A stretch of 64,000 nucleotides of DNA. Origin: Aneurinibacillus aneurinilyticus ATCC 12856 (GTDB lineage: Bacteria; Bacillota; Bacilli; Aneurinibacillales; Aneurinibacillaceae). Below, one piece after another: positions 24,241 through 33,804 of this stretch (position 1 is its first letter; each line of letters begins with the position of its first letter). The stretch is from NCBI RefSeq assembly GCF_000466385.1, contig NZ_KE952672.1, positions 1 through 64,000 on the forward strand, written 5' to 3'. Below the pieces are notes generated by a model. That model was not told the origin of the DNA. It saw only the letters and a program-made list of their open reading frames with translations, and searched no databases. Both the position numbers and the translations under genes were made by a program.

Positions 24241-24666
24241 ATGAAAATTATCGAAACGAATCTTATAGGACAGGAATTCTCTTTCGATCTGGTAGACACG
24301 GTGCTGCATGATATCGGTTTCAACCGTGGTGAGATGTTTGAATACGATTGGGCTGCATACGATTATCCGCTGTTAACATCAAAACTGGAAGATTTTGTGT
24401 TCCTCCGTATTTTTACTCGGGCTACATCCGGTGAAATCGAACGCAGCAATTGTACGGTACAAGTGACTGATCTCATGATTACGGGTGCCAAGTACCTTGA
24501 AGGACTTGACTTCAGTAAAGAAATCGAGAAACGGTACGTAGACCGCTCCCGTGAAATCTTAAAAGAAGTGGCACAACGTTTGAAGCTTGATAGTATCGAA
24601 GTTGGCATCCGTGATGCCAGCACAGCGGATTGTGAAGTACGCAGTGGTGTTCGTCCTGTATTCTAG
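24241..24666 (+). CDS. YugN-like family protein
   Basis: This protein of about 141 residues resembles the YugN-like family: an N-terminal IGQEFSFDLVDTVLHDIGF helix, then FEYDWAAYDYPL and EDFVFLRIFTRATSGEIE. The function of that family is unknown. It has no signal peptide or membrane segment. The start is either ATG 24241 or GTG 24226; AGGGTGGG lies before both. It has its own promoter, a long leader and a terminator, so it is monocistronic. Confidence 0.65.
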   Translation: MKIIETNLIGQEFSFDLVDTVLHDIGFNRGEMFEYDWAAYDYPLLTSKLEDFVFLRIFTRATSGEIERSNCTVQVTDLMITGAKYLEGLDFSKEIEKRYVDRSREILKEVAQRLKLDSIEVGIRDASTADCEVRSGVRPVF

Positions 24667-24683
24667 CCTGTGTAAAAGGTAAG

Positions 24684-24720
24684 AAAAGTCTCCGAGCGGT
24701 TTTTGGCGGAGGCTTTTCTT
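24684..24720 (+). terminator. Terminator of the YugN-like gene
   Basis: AAAAGTCTCCG (24684-24694) pairs with CGGAGGCTTTT (24707-24717), with one G-U pair. Confidence 0.85.
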
Positions 24721-24754
24721 GTGTTGACAACATAATGAAAAAAGGGTGGGGAAC

Positions 24755-25231
24755 ATGAAAAAAAAACTAACGTTGTCCGTCGTGCTTTTGCTTGCCATAT
24801 TTATGCTTGCTGCCTGTAGTTCAGGCAAAGGACAGGAAGGACAGAATGACGGAAAAGATACATCAGGCATGAACGTGGCTTTTAAGGCGCCAGAAAGAGT
24901 GGAAGCAGGCCAAAAGCTGGAGTATAGCGTTACGATAGAAAAAGATGGACAGCCAGTACGCGATGCAAATGTAATCGTTCATCTTGAGATGGCGGAGATG
25001 GATCATGGCGAGAATGGATTTCGCGGCAAAATGGAATCTCCTGGTATATATAAAGGACAGGCTGTATTACCTATGGGTGGCGATTGGATTGCATATGTAA
25101 ATGTGAAGGCAAATGGAGTGGAAACGACACGCCAGTTTGCCTTTAAGGCTGAAGGTGATATGATGCTTCCGGAAGAATTGAAGAAAGCGGGATTAAATGA
25201 GGATGGTTCCATACAAAATCCAGATTTTTAA
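24755..25231 (+). CDS. Lipoprotein with FixH/YtkA-like domain
   Basis: This 158-residue protein has a lipoprotein signal: a basic start, a hydrophobic core and the lipobox LAAC with the lipidated Cys near residue 21, followed by a Gly/Gln/Asp-rich spacer. The remainder is an immunoglobulin-like YtkA/FixH fold (VTIEKDGQPVRDANVIVHLEMAEMDHGENGF, then YKGQAVLPMGGDWIAYVNVKANG), with the His/Met-bearing loop found in YtkA-type proteins. It may bind metal, possibly copper, at the membrane surface (inference). ATG 24755 follows GGGTGGGG. Confidence 0.82.
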   Translation: MKKKLTLSVVLLLAIFMLAACSSGKGQEGQNDGKDTSGMNVAFKAPERVEAGQKLEYSVTIEKDGQPVRDANVIVHLEMAEMDHGENGFRGKMESPGIYKGQAVLPMGGDWIAYVNVKANGVETTRQFAFKAEGDMMLPEELKKAGLNEDGSIQNPDF

Positions 25232-25306
25232 TAAAGCGAAGCTTAAATCAGTGAGTTTTTTCTCCTTTTCCCCCTGATTGTCGGTTAAGCGTGGGATAAA
25301 GGTTTT

Positions 25307-25350
25307 CAAGGGTGTTGACTCTTCCGCCTTCAGAAGAACCAACACCCTTG
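25307..25350. repeat. Long inverted repeat between lipoprotein gene and minus-strand ORF
   Basis: CAAGGGTGTTG (25307-25317) and CAACACCCTTG (25340-25350) are exact complements around a 22-base loop. There is no strong T-run, so it may be a weak terminator. The same 11-mer CAACACCCTTG occurs at the start of the window (20-30). Confidence 0.5.
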
Positions 25351-25377
25351 GTGTCTATTTACGAGTGCCCTGTTTTC

Positions 25378-25626
25378 TCAAATTTTTTGGGAATTGTATA
25401 CGTATTCATAGGCCGGCATATCGTCATAAGGTTTATTCGTCCACGAATCTTTCGGGTCAGGACCATCCAAGCGCCTGAATTCTTTAATGTCCCCTGATGC
25501 TTCTATCGCTTGTGATACTTGGTGTTTTGGGGTATGCGACAGGGACGCAAACGAGTGCAGACTTGTTGAATAGCTTACACATGTCTCAATGATTTCATCC
25601 CAATTGGCGAAGCTCACCCAGGTCAT
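25378..25626 (-). CDS. Hypothetical protein, 82 residues
   Basis: The reverse strand encodes a polar protein beginning MTWVSFANWDEIIETCVSYS with a Pro/Asp/Lys-rich tail. No signal peptide, membrane helix or motif is visible and I do not recognise it. GAAGGGA lies close to the ATG, with tight spacing. It lies in otherwise empty sequence with an inverted repeat past its stop, which supports it modestly. Confidence 0.45.
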   Translation of the reverse strand: MTWVSFANWDEIIETCVSYSTSLHSFASLSHTPKHQVSQAIEASGDIKEFRRLDGPDPKDSWTNKPYDDMPAYEYVYNSQKI

Positions 25627-25771
25627 TCTCCCTTCATGTAAAATTCATTTTCCAATAACCGTTAGCCATTGTACGACGAGTAGTGTGTTGCCAGCCCTCC
25701 TTTCTGAATCTTTTGCCTTATTATAAGTAAAGAAAAATAAAAGAACAATACGTGTTTTTCTCATATAATAT

Positions 25772-25799
25772 AAAAAGGACGGGAGGCCCGTCCTTTTTT
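25772..25799. terminator. brnQ terminator
   Basis: AAAAAGGACGGG (25772-25783) pairs with CCCGTCCTTTTT (25787-25798) around AGG; T-runs exist on both strands. Confidence 0.9.
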
Positions 25800-25815
25800 A
25801 CTGTACACATCCTAT

Positions 25816-27162
25816 TTATTCTGTTACGGTTTTGCGAGAAGAAGGGTTAATGGAAGAGAGAATTCCACCAATGATAATCCCTATAAGTGCCGGAATAATC
25901 CAGCCAAGTCCCTGCGTCATAAGCATACCCATAAGAGGTAGCTGTTGCAAGGTTTCTGTAATTGCTGGGAATGCAAAGCCGGCTGCAGCCAGACCATCAA
26001 TAATGGAGATGCAGGCAGCGCCAATTACGCCTCCGGTATATACTGCTTTGCGTCCACCGAATACATTGTTGGTTAACGTCAATATAATGAGTACAATCGC
26101 AACCGGATACAGCATGACCAGCAGTGGTACCGAAATCTTAAGAATAGTGGAAAGGCCGAAGTTTGTAATAATCAAACTGAACAAAATCAGCACAGACAGT
26201 ACCAGACGATATGATAGTCGATTGTTTGTCAAGTTTGAGAAAAATTCGGCGCTGCTTGTTACCAAACCTACACATGTAGTCAAACAAGCGAATGTAACAG
26301 CGAGCGATAGCAGTATAAGTCCGATTGAGCCAAGTAATTGCCTGGCCATAAGTGTAATAAGTTCTCCACCGTTCTCGTACGGACCAACCATATGTCCGCT
26401 GGTAGCACCTAAATAAGTCAGGCCGATATACAGGAGTCCTAAGCATGCGACTGCAATAATACCTGATTGGATAATGATCCTGGCTTGTGCACCTCTCTCG
26501 GTTATACCACGTTCGCGTACGGTATTTGCAATGACAATGCCGAATACGAGCGCAGCTAGCGTGTCCATTGTATTGTACCCCTCCAGAAATCCTTTGGAGA
26601 ATGGATTATCCAGTGTAGGTGGTGCATATTCTCCACCTAGAGGATACATCGCTCCGCGTATAAGAAGCGTTGCCAGCAGTACGATCATAATTGGTGTAAT
26701 AACTTTACCAAAGCGATCGACTAGCTTTCCGGGATTCAGGCAAAGCCAGAAAGCGAGTGCAAAGAATACGATACTATATAAGAACAAAGTGACGGCCGAT
26801 GTTTTGGTATCCTGGGACAGAAATGGAGCCAGTCCAATTTCGAATGCAACAGCCCCTGTCCGCGGGATAGCAAGTAAAGGACCGATTGCTAGGTATGTTA
26901 ACACCGAAAAAATAACAGAAAATACAGGGTTTACCCGATTGCCCATCAGGCGGACATTTCCACCCGCGCTTGCTACGGCTGCAACGCCGAGTAAAGGGAG
27001 ACCTACGCCGGTAATCAGAAATCCGAGAATGGCTGTCCACATTGCAGGTCCTGCATCGTGTCCAAGTGTTGGTGGAAAAATGATGTTCCCTGCACCGAGA
27101 AAGAGAGCGAACGTCATCAGCCCAACAGCTATTAGTTCTTTGAATGATAAAACTTGCTTCAT
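25816..27162 (-). CDS. brnQ: Branched-chain amino acid:cation symporter BrnQ
   Basis: This 448-residue membrane protein has about twelve transmembrane helices. The N-terminal block GLMTFALFLGAGNIIFPPTLG is diagnostic for the BrnQ/LivCS family, as are the PRTGAVAFEIGLAPFL and GYNTMDTLAALVFGIVIAN stretches. BrnQ imports Leu, Ile and Val with Na+ or H+. AAGGAGG precedes the ATG. It is monocistronic, and no T-box or other leader element is seen upstream. Confidence 0.95.
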   Translation of the reverse strand: MKQVLSFKELIAVGLMTFALFLGAGNIIFPPTLGHDAGPAMWTAILGFLITGVGLPLLGVAAVASAGGNVRLMGNRVNPVFSVIFSVLTYLAIGPLLAIPRTGAVAFEIGLAPFLSQDTKTSAVTLFLYSIVFFALAFWLCLNPGKLVDRFGKVITPIMIVLLATLLIRGAMYPLGGEYAPPTLDNPFSKGFLEGYNTMDTLAALVFGIVIANTVRERGITERGAQARIIIQSGIIAVACLGLLYIGLTYLGATSGHMVGPYENGGELITLMARQLLGSIGLILLSLAVTFACLTTCVGLVTSSAEFFSNLTNNRLSYRLVLSVLILFSLIITNFGLSTILKISVPLLVMLYPVAIVLIILTLTNNVFGGRKAVYTGGVIGAACISIIDGLAAAGFAFPAITETLQQLPLMGMLMTQGLGWIIPALIGIIIGGILSSINPSSRKTVTE

Positions 27163-27294
27163 ACAGCCTCCTTATACATACACAATAAATTGACTGAATT
27201 TTTTGTCGTGTCTGTCAAACACCTCATTCATCATACCATATTTTATTTATAAATAAAGTATAATGAATAAATTCAAAATTGAAAGTTTATTGTA

Positions 27295-27723
27295 TTATTT
27301 GTTCGGATATATAATGGAAGGCCATTGAGAGAGTGTGAAGCTTAATAATAGACGGTATTTTTTTGTAATGATTTCAAGAAAACCGAGTTTTTCTTCGTTT
27401 TCGATGAGGATGGGTTCTTTTCGGCGTAAAAAAAGAGGAGCATCTTCCAAGGAGAAAAAAATATTCTCTTCCTGATCGTAGAAATATATAATGCGCTTTT
27501 GTTCACATACGCTTATGCTACGTAGTTGAATGGTACGCCCCTGGTGAATGCGTCGCCATTCAAACAAACCAATGCGTGTTGCTTGATTATGCTGTCGGTA
27601 TGCAGATAGCGGAACAAAGGAAAAATATAGGGAGGAAGTTTGTCCTTTTGCGCGCAGCAAGCTGGACACACGGAGTATTTCACGCAATTCTTGTGTAAGA
27701 TATGTAAAGCGGATAAGAGACAT
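27295..27723 (-). CDS. Hypothetical protein, 142 residues
   Basis: This is a basic, soluble-looking protein beginning MSLIRFTYLTQELREILRVS. It alternates short beta-like stretches (KRIIYFYDQEENIFFSLED, KYRLLLSFTLSQW) and has no signal peptide or membrane helix. I recognise no family. AAAGGAGC before the ATG at 27723 and good coding texture support it. It is divergent from ypuI and upstream of brnQ on the same strand, separated by 130 bases. Confidence 0.6.
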   Translation of the reverse strand: MSLIRFTYLTQELREILRVSSLLRAKGQTSSLYFSFVPLSAYRQHNQATRIGLFEWRRIHQGRTIQLRSISVCEQKRIIYFYDQEENIFFSLEDAPLFLRRKEPILIENEEKLGFLEIITKKYRLLLSFTLSQWPSIIYPNK

Positions 27724-27934
27724 ATGTAAGTGCTCCTTTATTTATGAAACAATATGTATCATTTATGTAGTATGTCCTAGTCGTAAGAATAACAAACGAA
27801 AGAAATAAAAAGGTGCATAATTATGAATTTTTCAACTTTGTTATATGAATGAAATAATGCTAGGTTCGTTGTGACAAATTTGTTACAATTGCTGTAATAG
27901 GGAAGAGAAATTTTAAAGGTTGGAGGGTATCTTA

Positions 27935-28438
27935 ATGCCAGAGACTCAGTTGAAAGAAATCTGTGAGGAGTCTTACAACAGGCTGAAGAAAGTGTGTATG
28001 GAACTTGAAAAATTCTTGAACACTACGACACTGAATGCACTCGTGCAAACCTCTTCGGATCCTGAGCAGTATGAGCCGTATTACCGGGACTACTTATCTG
28101 ATTTTCGCCATCTCCTTGTCAATTGTGAAAACGCGTATGAGAAACTGGGCATCTGCTTACGACGCGCTCGCTTCAACAAAGAATTCGCGGAAGAGGCACT
28201 CTATACGGTGTATCACACTTGTGTGAATATGTTCTTCTATCCAAAGGGAGAAGTATATGAAGAAGATGGACGCAATTCATACACCGGACGCGATGCAATT
28301 ATCTTCCATAAAGAAGTAACTCCTAGTTTGAAAGTGCTTACTTTAGGATTATCAAAAGTTTTTGAGTATTTGCGTGATGAGCTTCAATACTATGAGACAG
28401 ATTATGTAACGATGAAACGTATGAGCGCTGCGCGCTGA
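27935..28438 (+). CDS. ypuI: YpuI family protein (DUF3907)
   Basis: This 167-residue, mainly helical cytoplasmic protein matches the YpuI/DUF3907 family over its length, for example CVNMFFYPKGEVYEEDGR and the NSYTGRDAIIFH segment. The family is conserved in Bacilli and its function is unknown. ATG 27935 is used because GGAGGG is seven bases before it; the ORF extends to 27920 without a site. It is monocistronic with a strong terminator. Confidence 0.85.
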   Translation: MPETQLKEICEESYNRLKKVCMELEKFLNTTTLNALVQTSSDPEQYEPYYRDYLSDFRHLLVNCENAYEKLGICLRRARFNKEFAEEALYTVYHTCVNMFFYPKGEVYEEDGRNSYTGRDAIIFHKEVTPSLKVLTLGLSKVFEYLRDELQYYETDYVTMKRMSAAR

Positions 28439-28456
28439 AACGAATTATTTCAATAC

Positions 28457-28490
28457 AATCCCCCGCTGTAATCGTCAGCAGGGGATTTTT
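28457..28490 (+). terminator. ypuI terminator
   Basis: ATCCCCCGCTG (28458-28468) pairs with CAGCAGGGGAT (28476-28486), one mismatch, followed by TTTTTG. Confidence 0.85.
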
Positions 28491-28511
28491 GTATTGTGTG
28501 ATGCCTTGTAC

Positions 28512-29924
28512 TTACATAAATAAATCTTTCAGTCGTTCGAAAAATCCGCCCTTTTGCTTCGGCACAGGCTGTGGTTTCCGGTTTGTATTTTGCATCTGTA
28601 CCCCGGCCAAATCAAGTGCACGAGGTGCATCCATAATGCCATAACCGTAATTCTGATCCCAGCCAGGCTCACCAACATCACGAGTTGCCTGACGCATAAT
28701 TTTCATTACCTCGGTGTTTTTTAAGGATGGATTTAGCGAACGGATTAGTCCGGCTAATCCTGTAACATGTGGACAGGCCATTGACGTACCTGATAATGAA
28801 GCATAATGGTTTTGTGTATAGGTACTTGGAATATCCACACCGGGTGCGGATATATCGATATGAGAGCCGAAATTGGAGAATTCAGCCTGTTTTCCTTGCC
28901 AATCCACAGCTGCTACGCTGAGAACTTCCGGGTATGCAGCAGGAAAGCTAGGCTGGGATGTGTGATCATTTCCGCTGGCTGCCACCATGACAACATTTTT
29001 ACTAAATGCATATTTAATTGCATCGTGGAGTACGTTTGATGGATGATAGTTGCCGACGCTCATGTTGATTACGCTGGCGCCGTGGTCCGCAGCCCAGATA
29101 ATGCCTTTGGCAATATCGAACGAGGAACCGCTCCCGTCGCTGCCAATACCTTTGATTGGCATAATTTTGTTGTTCCACGTGATACCGGCAACACCCTGCT
29201 GATTGTTCGTTTTGGCTGCAATAATACCGGCGACATGAGTGCCATGCCCGTTGTCATCCTGTGGACGGTCGGAGCCATTCAGTACGTTATAGCCTTTCAC
29301 TAACTTTCCCTGGAATTCCGGATGATTAAGATCAACCCCGGTGTCGACGATAGCAATAACGACATTTTCACTCCCCTTAGTAATATCCCATGCATTTTCC
29401 ATGTCGATAGCAGACATGTTCCATTGATATCGAGGATAGAGTGTATCGTTTGGTGTGACATTTGGAAGCAGAAGATAGTTCGGCTCCGCGAATTGGACGT
29501 CCGGCCGTTTGCTAAAATATGCGATAAGCTGATCCGTTGACATGGTTCGTGATTTGAAAATAAATATATTGCCGTGATGCGCTTTTTGCCATCCATTAAT
29601 TGACGCAAGTGTCTGCTTTAGAACAGCTGGAGATGGGGAGCGCTTGAACTTTACTGTTACTTCGCGTTTCATGTAATGGCTGGTCTGATTGCTGCTATGA
29701 TGGATAGTAATAACATTTTCATTGTTATGCAGTTGTGTCCGCGACTCCTGTACTTCACTGATGTAGTTGATGCGGTAAAACTTGCTTTTTTTCTCTGCCT
29801 GTTGCACAACAGGTGGAGATGCAGGCTTGGGTGGTGCCGCACTGCGCTCGGGCTGGGCCAGCAAGAAATACGCAGCCGCCAGAATCGCTAGGCCTCCCAC
29901 GCTGTATCGGGCGAAGCGTCCCAT
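28512..29924 (-). CDS. Subtilisin-family serine protease (S8), membrane-anchored or secreted
   Basis: This 470-residue protein has a hydrophobic N-terminal segment (about 8-23), an inhibitor-type propeptide region (about 85-150, ending AEPNYLL) and a subtilase domain. The catalytic triad is Asp194 (AIVDTGVD), His227 (GHGTHVAG) and Ser381 (SGTSMACPH), with oxyanion Asn319 (AASGND). The C-terminus is a basic tail (KPQPVPKQKGGFFERLKDLF). The N-terminal helix lacks an obvious signal peptidase site, so it may stay anchored. It is likely extracytoplasmic and involved in protein degradation or processing. Confidence 0.93.
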   Translation of the reverse strand: MGRFARYSVGGLAILAAAYFLLAQPERSAAPPKPASPPVVQQAEKKSKFYRINYISEVQESRTQLHNNENVITIHHSSNQTSHYMKREVTVKFKRSPSPAVLKQTLASINGWQKAHHGNIFIFKSRTMSTDQLIAYFSKRPDVQFAEPNYLLLPNVTPNDTLYPRYQWNMSAIDMENAWDITKGSENVVIAIVDTGVDLNHPEFQGKLVKGYNVLNGSDRPQDDNGHGTHVAGIIAAKTNNQQGVAGITWNNKIMPIKGIGSDGSGSSFDIAKGIIWAADHGASVINMSVGNYHPSNVLHDAIKYAFSKNVVMVAASGNDHTSQPSFPAAYPEVLSVAAVDWQGKQAEFSNFGSHIDISAPGVDIPSTYTQNHYASLSGTSMACPHVTGLAGLIRSLNPSLKNTEVMKIMRQATRDVGEPGWDQNYGYGIMDAPRALDLAGVQMQNTNRKPQPVPKQKGGFFERLKDLFM

Positions 29925-30064
29925 TGTTATTCCTCCTTATTGCGATTACACGGTTGTACATAGGTTTTAGCGGGAGGATAGATTATATGAACGGTGAATT
30001 TTAACAGGGAAAGCATACCAATAGAATAAGACAGCTAATTATAAAGAAATCACAATTTTTTGAA

Positions 30065-30078
30065 GGTAAACGCTTTAT
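30065..30078. promoter_or_regulatory. cre-like site upstream of acsA
   Basis: GGTAAACGCTTTAT matches the catabolite-responsive element TGWAANCGNTNWCA in its core but misses three outer positions. CcpA control of acsA is known in Bacillus subtilis; here it is only suggested. Confidence 0.35.
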
Positions 30079-30182
30079 TTTGTCGAATAGCTATAGTACA
30101 GTTGTTGTATAACAAAAAAGTTGTCCTACAGTAAAAAGCTCTGTATAAGAGCCGAAATAACCTTAGGATGGGAGTTGGAACC

Positions 30183-31904
30183 ATGACTACAAAAGAAAGG
30201 CCGCAGGACATTATGATGCTTGACGACACCGCAAATTTAAAAAATTATACGGAAGCGTCCCATACCATGGATTGGAAAGAAGTAGAAAAGAATTTTTCAT
30301 GGTACGAAACGGGAAAAGTCAACATCGTCTATGAGGCGATTGACCGACACGTGAAGAACGGAAATGGCGACAAGGCGGCATTGTTCTACACCGATGGAGA
30401 GCGGGATGAACACTATACGTATGCACAGCTTCAGAAGCTATCTTGCCAGTTCGCCAATGGCTTGAAGGCGAAAGGAATCAAGCGAGGGGATCGCGTCTTT
30501 ATTTTTATGCCGCGTAGCCCGGAGCTTTTTATAGCATTGCTAGGGATTGTACGCATCGGTGCGATTGCAGGACCTCTGTTTGAAGCCTTTATGGAGGACG
30601 CTGTGCGTGACCGTTTGCTTGACAGTGGCTCGGTAGCAGTTGTTACTACACCTTCTCTTTTGCCTCGCGTGCCTGTTAATGCACTTCCAGAATTAAAACA
30701 TGTGATTTTGGTTGGTGCTGATAAGAAGGCGGCTGACAATCAATTACTATATCAAGAAATAATGGAAGGATCTGATAAGTACACAATTGAGTGGGTAGAA
30801 CGAGAATCAGGCATGCTTCTGCATTACACATCAGGCTCCACAGGTAAGCCGAAGGGTGTTTATCAAGTTCATGATGCAATGATTCATCAATACGTGTCCG
30901 GCAAATGGGTATACGACCTGCGTGAAGGCGACATTTATTGGTGTACAGCCGATCCTGGCTGGGTAACCGGAACATCCGCAGGCATGTGGGCTCCATGGCT
31001 CAACGGTGTGACCGTTGTGTTGCGTGGAGGACGCTTTAAGCCGGCAGACTGGTACGCTACACTTGAGAAATACAAAGTGAGTGTATGGTTTAGTGCTCCT
31101 ACAGCGTTTCGCATGCTGATGGGGGAGGGAGACGAGTTGCCGAAGCGATTCGATTTATCCAATTTGCGTCATGTTCTTTCGGCAGGGGAGCCGTTGAATC
31201 CGGAAGTTATCCGCTGGGGATTGGACGTAATCGGTCACCGGATTCATGACAACTGGTGGATGACGGAGACTGGATCGACGATCTGTGCCAACTACCGTTC
31301 GATGCCGATTCGCCCAGGTTCAATGGGAAAGCCGCTTCCAGGTATTAAGTTGGCGATTGTGGATGATGAAGGCAATGAGCTGCCGCCGAATACGATGGGG
31401 AATTTGGCGATTATGCCGCCATGGCCGGCAATGATGCGTCAGATTTGGAATAATCCGTCCAAGTATGAAGAATATTTTATGACAGGATGGTATATGTCCG
31501 GTGACTCAGCCTATATGGATGAAGATGGATATTTCTGGTTTGAGGGCCGGGTAGATGATGTAATTAATACATCTGGTGAGCGTGTCGGTCCATTTGAAGT
31601 CGAAAGCAAGCTTGTGGAGCATCCATCGGTAGCTGAAGCAGGTGTTATCGGCGTTCCCGATCCGGTACGTGGTGAGATTATTAAGGCGTTTATCACGCTT
31701 CGTACGGGATATGAGGCGAACGATGAATTGAAAGAGGATATTCGAAAATTTGTAAAAGAACGGTTGGCCGCACATGCAGCCCCCCGTCAAATCGAATTCC
31801 GCGATAAGCTGCCAAAGACGCGTTCCGGTAAGATTATGCGCCGTGTGCTAAAAGCATGGGAACTCGGACTGCCAACAGGCGACTTATCGACGATGGAAGA
31901 TTAA
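30183..31904 (+). CDS. acsA: Acetyl-CoA synthetase (AMP-forming)
   Basis: This 573-residue enzyme is the length of Bacillus AcsA. Adenylation motifs are present: TSGSTGKPKGVYQ (P-loop), the NWWMTETGS A5 motif, GDSAYMDEDGYFWFEGR (A7) and the catalytic Lys in PKTRSGKIMRR (A10). It activates acetate to acetyl-CoA with ATP. In Bacillus it is switched off by acetylation of that Lys by AcuA; acuABC is not in this window. ATG 30183 is preferred, with GGGAG eight bases upstream; ATG 30168 is the alternative. Confidence 0.95.
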   Translation: MTTKERPQDIMMLDDTANLKNYTEASHTMDWKEVEKNFSWYETGKVNIVYEAIDRHVKNGNGDKAALFYTDGERDEHYTYAQLQKLSCQFANGLKAKGIKRGDRVFIFMPRSPELFIALLGIVRIGAIAGPLFEAFMEDAVRDRLLDSGSVAVVTTPSLLPRVPVNALPELKHVILVGADKKAADNQLLYQEIMEGSDKYTIEWVERESGMLLHYTSGSTGKPKGVYQVHDAMIHQYVSGKWVYDLREGDIYWCTADPGWVTGTSAGMWAPWLNGVTVVLRGGRFKPADWYATLEKYKVSVWFSAPTAFRMLMGEGDELPKRFDLSNLRHVLSAGEPLNPEVIRWGLDVIGHRIHDNWWMTETGSTICANYRSMPIRPGSMGKPLPGIKLAIVDDEGNELPPNTMGNLAIMPPWPAMMRQIWNNPSKYEEYFMTGWYMSGDSAYMDEDGYFWFEGRVDDVINTSGERVGPFEVESKLVEHPSVAEAGVIGVPDPVRGEIIKAFITLRTGYEANDELKEDIRKFVKERLAAHAAPRQIEFRDKLPKTRSGKIMRRVLKAWELGLPTGDLSTMED

Positions 31905-31973
31905 AAGATAGGGTGAAACTTCCTTGTTTCCTTAGTGCTTCGAGATGTGGACCTGTCTGTTAAGAGTTCGAGC

Positions 31974-32007
31974 AAAAAGGCGAGAGTGTAAGCTTCTCGC
32001 CTTTTTT
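31974..32007. terminator. Bidirectional terminator, acsA and exonuclease genes
   Basis: AAAAAGGCGAGA (31974-31985) pairs with TCTCGCCTTTTT (31995-32006). Confidence 0.93.
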
Positions 32008-32021
32008 GTCATATTGTTGTG

Positions 32022-32780
32022 CTATAACGGAGCATATCCTGACTCTGTACGTTGGCGCAGCAGGTGCATGGATTTAATGTAATTCTCCAAAGAATGGAGC
32101 GTATGGATACCTCGTCTTTCTAGTTCTTCGATGAATTTTAGATACAGCTCCGCTGTCATTACTGCGTCACCAAGTGCAGTATGGCGTCCTTCTACCTTGA
32201 TTTTATGCTGCTCAAGCAGTATATCGAGTCCATATGATTGATTCGTAGGAAGCAGATGATAGGCCAGTGTCATCGTGTCGATGACCGGGTTATACAGCTT
32301 GGTCTTGCATAGCTTTTTGAGTTTGCTATTCATAAAGTTCATATCGAAGTCGGCGCAGTGAGCTACAAGATAGTTCTCGCCGACGAAGTGTAGAAATTTG
32401 TGCAGTATCGGAAGAGGGGGAGGCGCATTTTGTACATCGCCATCTGCGATGCCGGTAATTTTTGTGACGACAGGCGGGATGGCAGTAGTAGGTCGAATGT
32501 ATTCATGAAAAAAATTACTTTCTTGTATTTGTCCATTTTCAATTATAATCGCCCCGATGGAGATTATTTCATCCCCTGCATATGGATGGAATCCGGTTGT
32601 CTCCGTATCGAATACAACAAATCGCATGTTACGCAGATGACGGTCTGGATAAGATTGCTTTCGTATCGCTTCAGTCATGTGCTGTATTTCTTTAATTAAA
32701 TTCGGGTCAAGCGCAGGTTTTTCCTTATACCAATTCGTGGTGATGTGTTTGATGTATTTGCCTAAAGGAAAAGAGTACAT
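32022..32780 (-). CDS. DEDDh 3'-5' exonuclease (DnaQ/PolC-epsilon-like)
   Basis: This 252-residue protein has the DnaQ-like exonuclease fold. Exo I is FVVFDTETTGFHPYAGDEI (Asp and Glu ligands), Exo II is LVAHCADFDMNFM and Exo III is GRHTALGDAVMTAELYL with the catalytic His. N-terminal and C-terminal helical extensions flank it. Such stand-alone proteins trim or proofread nucleic acids. The start is ATG 32780, with AGAAGG upstream; a GTG at 32789 is too close to it. It is convergent with acsA. Confidence 0.88.
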   Translation of the reverse strand: MYSFPLGKYIKHITTNWYKEKPALDPNLIKEIQHMTEAIRKQSYPDRHLRNMRFVVFDTETTGFHPYAGDEIISIGAIIIENGQIQESNFFHEYIRPTTAIPPVVTKITGIADGDVQNAPPPLPILHKFLHFVGENYLVAHCADFDMNFMNSKLKKLCKTKLYNPVIDTMTLAYHLLPTNQSYGLDILLEQHKIKVEGRHTALGDAVMTAELYLKFIEELERRGIHTLHSLENYIKSMHLLRQRTESGYAPL

Positions 32781-33000
32781 CGTATTCACATCCTTCTCTC
32801 TATGAATCTATTCTCGTTCATTGTGGTGAAGTGAGTCTTAAGGTTCGTTATTTTTGAAAGCGTTGTCGTTTTTTATCATACCATAGGAGTATACTAAAAA
32901 ACATATTATTTAGAAAATTTAGATTGCTATTTGTTTCTTGACGTAAATATGTTTGAACAGTACGATGAAAAGAAAATGTAGCCACTAGGGGTGCTTATTG

Positions 33001-33804
33001 ATGAAAGTAAGCAGAGCGTTAACAATAGCTGGTTCTGATAGTGGTGGAGGCGCGGGGATTCAAGCTGACTTAAAAACATTTCAGGAACTTGGTGTATATG
33101 GAATGTCCGTTCTTACCGCACTTACTGCACAAAATACACAAGGTGTACATGGGGTATATGCGATTCCGTCAGAATTTATTGCCCAGCAAATGGATGCCGT
33201 ACTAACGGACATCGGGTGCGATGCAGTAAAGAGTGGAATGCTATTTGACAGTAACATTATCGAAACGGTGGCACACAAGCTAAAAGAGCATAGCGTGCCC
33301 AATTATGTGCTTGATCCGATTATGATCGCCAAAGGAGGAGCTCCGCTTCTGCTACAGGAAGCTGTAGAGGCAGTAAAGGAGCTTCTGCTCCCACTAGCAA
33401 CTGTCATTACGCCGAACCTGCCGGAAGCAGAAGTACTAACTGGAATGAAGGAAATCAAGACCAGGGAGCAGATGGAGGAAGCTGCACGCATTCTTCATGA
33501 CTGGGGTGCGCAAAATGTTGTAGTAAAAGGCGGGCATAGCGAAGGGGAGATAGTAACCGATTTGTTATATGATGGCCGCGAGTTTATTGAGTTATCTTCA
33601 ACCCGGTTTCATACGCAGCATACACATGGTACAGGATGTACATTTGCGGCAGCGATTACATCGGGACTTGCAACTGGTAAACCGATACGTACAGCAGTAG
33701 AGCAGGCCAAGCGCTTCATCACGGCAGCCATTAGTAATCCACTTGGTATCGGTCATGGACATGGACCGACCAATCACTGGGCCTATCGGAAGGAAAATTT
33801 TTAA
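33001..33804 (+). CDS. thiD: Hydroxymethylpyrimidine/phosphomethylpyrimidine kinase (or PdxK)
   Basis: This 267-residue ribokinase-fold enzyme has AGSDSGGGAGIQADLKTF at the N-terminus, the anion-hole and catalytic-Cys motif THGTGCTFAAAI, and KGGHSEG. It phosphorylates HMP and HMP-phosphate in thiamine synthesis; Bacilli also use a close paralogue as pyridoxal kinase, which sequence alone cannot separate. ATG 33001 follows GGGGTG; TTG 32998 is immediately before it. It is monocistronic with a very long terminator hairpin. Confidence 0.9.
   Translation: MKVSRALTIAGSDSGGGAGIQADLKTFQELGVYGMSVLTALTAQNTQGVHGVYAIPSEFIAQQMDAVLTDIGCDAVKSGMLFDSNIIETVAHKLKEHSVPNYVLDPIMIAKGGAPLLLQEAVEAVKELLLPLATVITPNLPEAEVLTGMKEIKTREQMEEAARILHDWGAQNVVVKGGHSEGEIVTDLLYDGREFIELSSTRFHTQHTHGTGCTFAAAITSGLATGKPIRTAVEQAKRFITAAISNPLGIGHGHGPTNHWAYRKENF

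Noticed and set aside
26474-27193. 239-codon plus-strand frame opposite brnQ
   Set aside because: brnQ is clearly real on the other strand; this frame lacks a ribosome site and resembles no family.
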